Below are positions 32,407-34,389 of a stretch of 34,389 bases of DNA, in pieces (positions within the stretch are counted from its first letter, which is position 1; every line of letters begins with the position of its first letter). Below the pieces are notes generated by a model that saw only the letters and a program-made list of their open reading frames with translations, had not been told where the DNA came from and searched no databases. The stretch lies in contig CAYRNC010000011.1 in NCBI GenBank assembly GCA_964425645.1, positions 1 to 34,389 on the forward strand, given 5' to 3'. This stretch comes from CAYRNC01 sp964425645. Its GTDB lineage: Bacteria; Bacillota; Clostridia; Peptostreptococcales; Anaerovoracaceae. Made by a program: the position numbers and the translations under genes.

Positions 32407-32889
32407 ATGGAAATCGACTTTAGCGATAGGAGAGTGCCCGGCAGGGCGATCGTAGATCTGATGAAGGAGGCAGGGGAAATTTGCATGGTTGAACAGGGAC
32501 TTCCATCGGAACGAGTTTCAGTTTCCGTAACATTTGTGGGCGGAGAAGAGATCCGTGAGTTGAATCGCATGTATAGGTCAACTGATGAACTGACTGATGT
32601 GCTTTCTTTCCCACAGTATGAGAAAATTAATGAAATACCGAAACAAGGAGATATTCTGCTTGGTGATGTGGTCATCTGTACGGAACAGGCTTTACTTCAA
32701 GCGGACGATTATGGCCATTCGGCTGAACGGGAATTGGTTTATCTGTTTGTGCATAGTCTTTATCATCTTTTGGGCTATCGTCACAAAGATGATGCTGAAA
32801 AAGGTAAAATGCGTGGGCTTGAGGAAAAGGTAATGGAAAAACTGGGTTTGTCACGTCAGCTGAAGGGATGGTCAAACGGTGGAGGATAA
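32407..32889 (+). CDS. ybeY: Endoribonuclease YbeY (rRNA maturation factor)
   Basis: 160-aa metalloprotein acting in 16S rRNA 3'-end maturation and ribosome quality control. The UPF0054 motifs LNRMYRSTDELTDVLSFP and LGDVVIC are present. The zinc site H-x3-H-x5-H reads VHSLYHLLGYRHKDD, with Ser-Leu-Tyr in place of the common Gly-x-Leu between the first two histidines; all three ligands are kept. It directly follows phoH; pgpH, which often lies between them, is absent. It overlaps cdd by 11 bases. Confidence 0.94.
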   Translation: MEIDFSDRRVPGRAIVDLMKEAGEICMVEQGLPSERVSVSVTFVGGEEIRELNRMYRSTDELTDVLSFPQYEKINEIPKQGDILLGDVVICTEQALLQADDYGHSAERELVYLFVHSLYHLLGYRHKDDAEKGKMRGLEEKVMEKLGLSRQLKGWSNGGG

Positions 32890-33277
32890 ATTAGAGATTT
32901 TAGATGATAAGCATTTGTTTCTGAAAGCAAAGGCCGTGCTCTCGAAGGCCTATGCACCTTTTTCAGGGTTTCATGTAGGAGCGGCGCTCCTTACGGGGTC
33001 CGGCGAGGTTTTTACAGGGGTCAATGTGGAAAACTCCTCCTATGGGGCCAGTATATGTGCAGAAAGAACAGCTTTCGTTAAAGCCATTTCAGAGGGACAC
33101 AGAGAATTTCAGGCTATTGCAGTGGCAACAGATAAAGGGGAAGCCCTTCCCTGCGGCATTTGCCTCCAATTTATGTTTGAGTTTCAAAAAAATCTTCGTA
33201 TAATTACCGGTGCAGATGAAAATCATCTGCATACTTTCTGCTTAAATGATTTATTGCCGAGGGGGTTTAAATTATAA
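32879..33277 (+). CDS. cdd: Cytidine deaminase
   Basis: 132-aa zinc enzyme that deaminates cytidine and deoxycytidine to uridine and deoxyuridine for pyrimidine salvage. YAPFSGFHVGAALL, NVENSSYGASICAERTA (Cys ligand and catalytic Glu) and PCGICLQFMFEF (two Cys ligands) match the tetrameric family. In the last motif Leu replaces the usual Arg of PCGxCRQ, but the metal ligands are intact. It starts at a GTG overlapping ybeY by 11 bases, and its stop overlaps the era start (TAATG). dgkA, the usual gene between ybeY and cdd, is missing. Confidence 0.95.
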   Translation: MEDKLEILDDKHLFLKAKAVLSKAYAPFSGFHVGAALLTGSGEVFTGVNVENSSYGASICAERTAFVKAISEGHREFQAIAVATDKGEALPCGICLQFMFEFQKNLRIITGADENHLHTFCLNDLLPRGFKL

Positions 33278-34164
33278 TGAAATCTGGATTTGTTGGAATT
33301 GTCGGCCTTCCGAATGTTGGAAAGTCCACATTGTTGAATGCGATTTTGGGCGAAAAGATTGCGATAACGTCGGATAAGCCCCAGACTACCCGCAACAGTT
33401 TGCGCGGCATTTACACCAGGCTAAAAGGAGACGGGCAAGACTTTCAATTGATATTTGTGGATACCCCCGGTGTACACAGGCCAAAAAATAAGCTGGGTAA
33501 ATATATGATGGATATGGTTATTAAGACCTTAAACGAAGTGGATATTATCCTGTTCATAATAGATGATGCCGGTGGGTCGAATAATTATATTATGGAGCTA
33601 TTAGAAAAGACTGAAACGCCGAAAATCCTCGTGATAAATAAGATAGATAAGATTCCCCCGGGGCGGTTTAAAACAATATATGAAGAGCATGATGCTAAAG
33701 GCAAGTTTATAAAAATAACAGGCATCTGTGCACTTTCACAGAAAAATGTTCCTGAATTGCTTGAATTTATCGGAGCTTTAGCCGAAGAAGGCCCTATGTA
33801 TTTCCCGGAGGATATGCTGACAGACCATCCGGAGCGTTTTTTGGTAAGCGAGATTATACGCGAAAAAGCCCTTATGTATCTTGAAGAAGAGGTCCCCCAC
33901 GGTATAGCTATTGAAATCGAAAGCTTTAAAGAAGATCATAATATTGTAAGAATAGGGGCAGTAATATATTGCGAAAAAAAATCTCACAAAGGTATTATTA
34001 TCGGAAAAGAAGGCAGAAAACTTAAGGGCATAGGGAAAAGTGCAAGGGAAGAAATTGAAGGATTACTGGGGACAAAGGTTTTCTTGGAGCTATGGGTTAA
34101 AGTCAGAGAGGATTGGCGAAACAACCAGTTTGCAATATCTTCTTTTGGATACAATAAGGATTGA
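33277..34164 (+). CDS. era: GTPase Era
   Basis: 295-aa GTPase that binds 16S rRNA during 30S assembly. G1 is GLPNVGKSTLLN, then the Thr-containing switch (KPQTTRNSLRGIYT), G3 DTPGVHRPK and G4 NKIDK. The C-terminal KH domain includes IIGKEGRKLKGIGKSAREEIE. Length is normal. The ATG shares a base with the cdd stop, indicating coupled translation. recO follows after 8 bases, as is usual in Bacillota. Confidence 0.97.
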   Translation: MKSGFVGIVGLPNVGKSTLLNAILGEKIAITSDKPQTTRNSLRGIYTRLKGDGQDFQLIFVDTPGVHRPKNKLGKYMMDMVIKTLNEVDIILFIIDDAGGSNNYIMELLEKTETPKILVINKIDKIPPGRFKTIYEEHDAKGKFIKITGICALSQKNVPELLEFIGALAEEGPMYFPEDMLTDHPERFLVSEIIREKALMYLEEEVPHGIAIEIESFKEDHNIVRIGAVIYCEKKSHKGIIIGKEGRKLKGIGKSAREEIEGLLGTKVFLELWVKVREDWRNNQFAISSFGYNKD

Positions 34165-34172
34165 ATAGCCCT

Positions 34173-34389
34173 ATGTACGCAGATACTGAAGGTATAATGC
34201 TTAAGCAAATTAAAGCTACAGGCGGAAGAAGAATGCTTGTACTGTTTTCCAGACAATATGGAAAGATCAGCGCCGGAACCTCTTTAAATGAAAAGGGGAA
34301 AAGCAAATCGGCGCTGTCCCTTAGACCTTTTACGTACGGCAGATATGAAATAAACAAATCAGGAGACAACTATCATATTAATAAGGGTC
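34173..34389 (+). CDS. recO: DNA repair protein RecO, 5' part only
   Basis: The reading frame is open to the end of the window (72 codons). It begins MYADTEGIMLKQIKATGG and continues with LVLFSRQYGKISAG and LRPFTYGRYEI, matching the OB-fold N-terminal domain of RecO, which loads RecA with RecR in recombinational repair. Position directly after era supports this. The remainder, including any zinc-binding cysteines, lies outside the window. Confidence 0.9.
   Translation, partial: MYADTEGIMLKQIKATGGRRMLVLFSRQYGKISAGTSLNEKGKSKSALSLRPFTYGRYEINKSGDNYHINKG

Noticed and set aside
1..34389. CRISPR arrays, tRNA or rRNA genes, prophage or toxin-antitoxin loci
   Set aside because: No spaced short repeats, cloverleaf-like genes, rRNA segments or phage genes were recognised on either strand.

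Overview
The window looks like chromosomal core DNA from an anaerobic, spore-forming member of the Bacillota, most likely class Clostridia. Three things support this: sporulation and germination genes (gpr, spoIIP, yqfC, yqfD), the conserved order rpsT / gpr-spoIIP-lepA-hemW / hrcA-grpE-dnaK-dnaJ-prmA-rsmE-mtaB / rpsU-yqfC-yqfD-phoH-ybeY-cdd-era-recO, and strong AGGAGG-type ribosome binding sites throughout. I cannot name a genus. A run of ten Ns inside dnaK shows that this is a draft scaffold.

Layout. (1) 1-10,150 is a metabolic and accessory part: a secreted LysM-M28 peptidase with a good promoter; glutamate formimidoyltransferase and formimido-/methenyl-THF cyclodeaminase-cyclohydrolase genes flanking an unrecognised 68-aa ORF; a minus-strand deoD-ZIP transporter pair; an acyl-CoA ligase; a minus-strand S66 LD-carboxypeptidase; and an M20 amidohydrolase ending in a bidirectional terminator. 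(2) 10,196-15,760 holds rpsT (minus), gpr, spoIIP, a small membrane ORF in the yqxA position, lepA and hemW. (3) 15,774-17,264 is glpK, an unusual passenger between hemW and hrcA. (4) 17,332-25,131 is the heat-shock operon. It is preceded by a sigma-A promoter and a perfect CIRCE operator, and continues into prmA, rsmE and mtaB. dnaK is interrupted only by the assembly gap. (5) 25,119-26,678 is a tightly overlapping redox cassette: a TlpA-like lipoprotein, a 50-aa CXXC membrane protein, and a polytopic 4Fe-4S protein. (6) 26,684-28,685 is an IS1634-type insertion sequence flanked by a perfect direct repeat of about 293 bp. (7) 29,020-34,389 holds a HIT protein, rpsU, yqfC, yqfD, phoH, ybeY, cdd, era and the 5' end of recO.

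The main points for a second look are these. The IS has an exceptionally long target duplication that leaves one 4Fe-4S gene copy intact and creates a truncated second copy. The three-gene redox cassette looks like a trans-membrane thiol-reducing system without CcdA/DsbD. The apparent dnaK frameshift comes from a fixed-size gap. Several usual neighbours (pgpH, dgkA, yqeY) are absent from the rpsU-era cluster.

Gene function is read from recognisable motifs and gene order. No database search or folding calculation was run.
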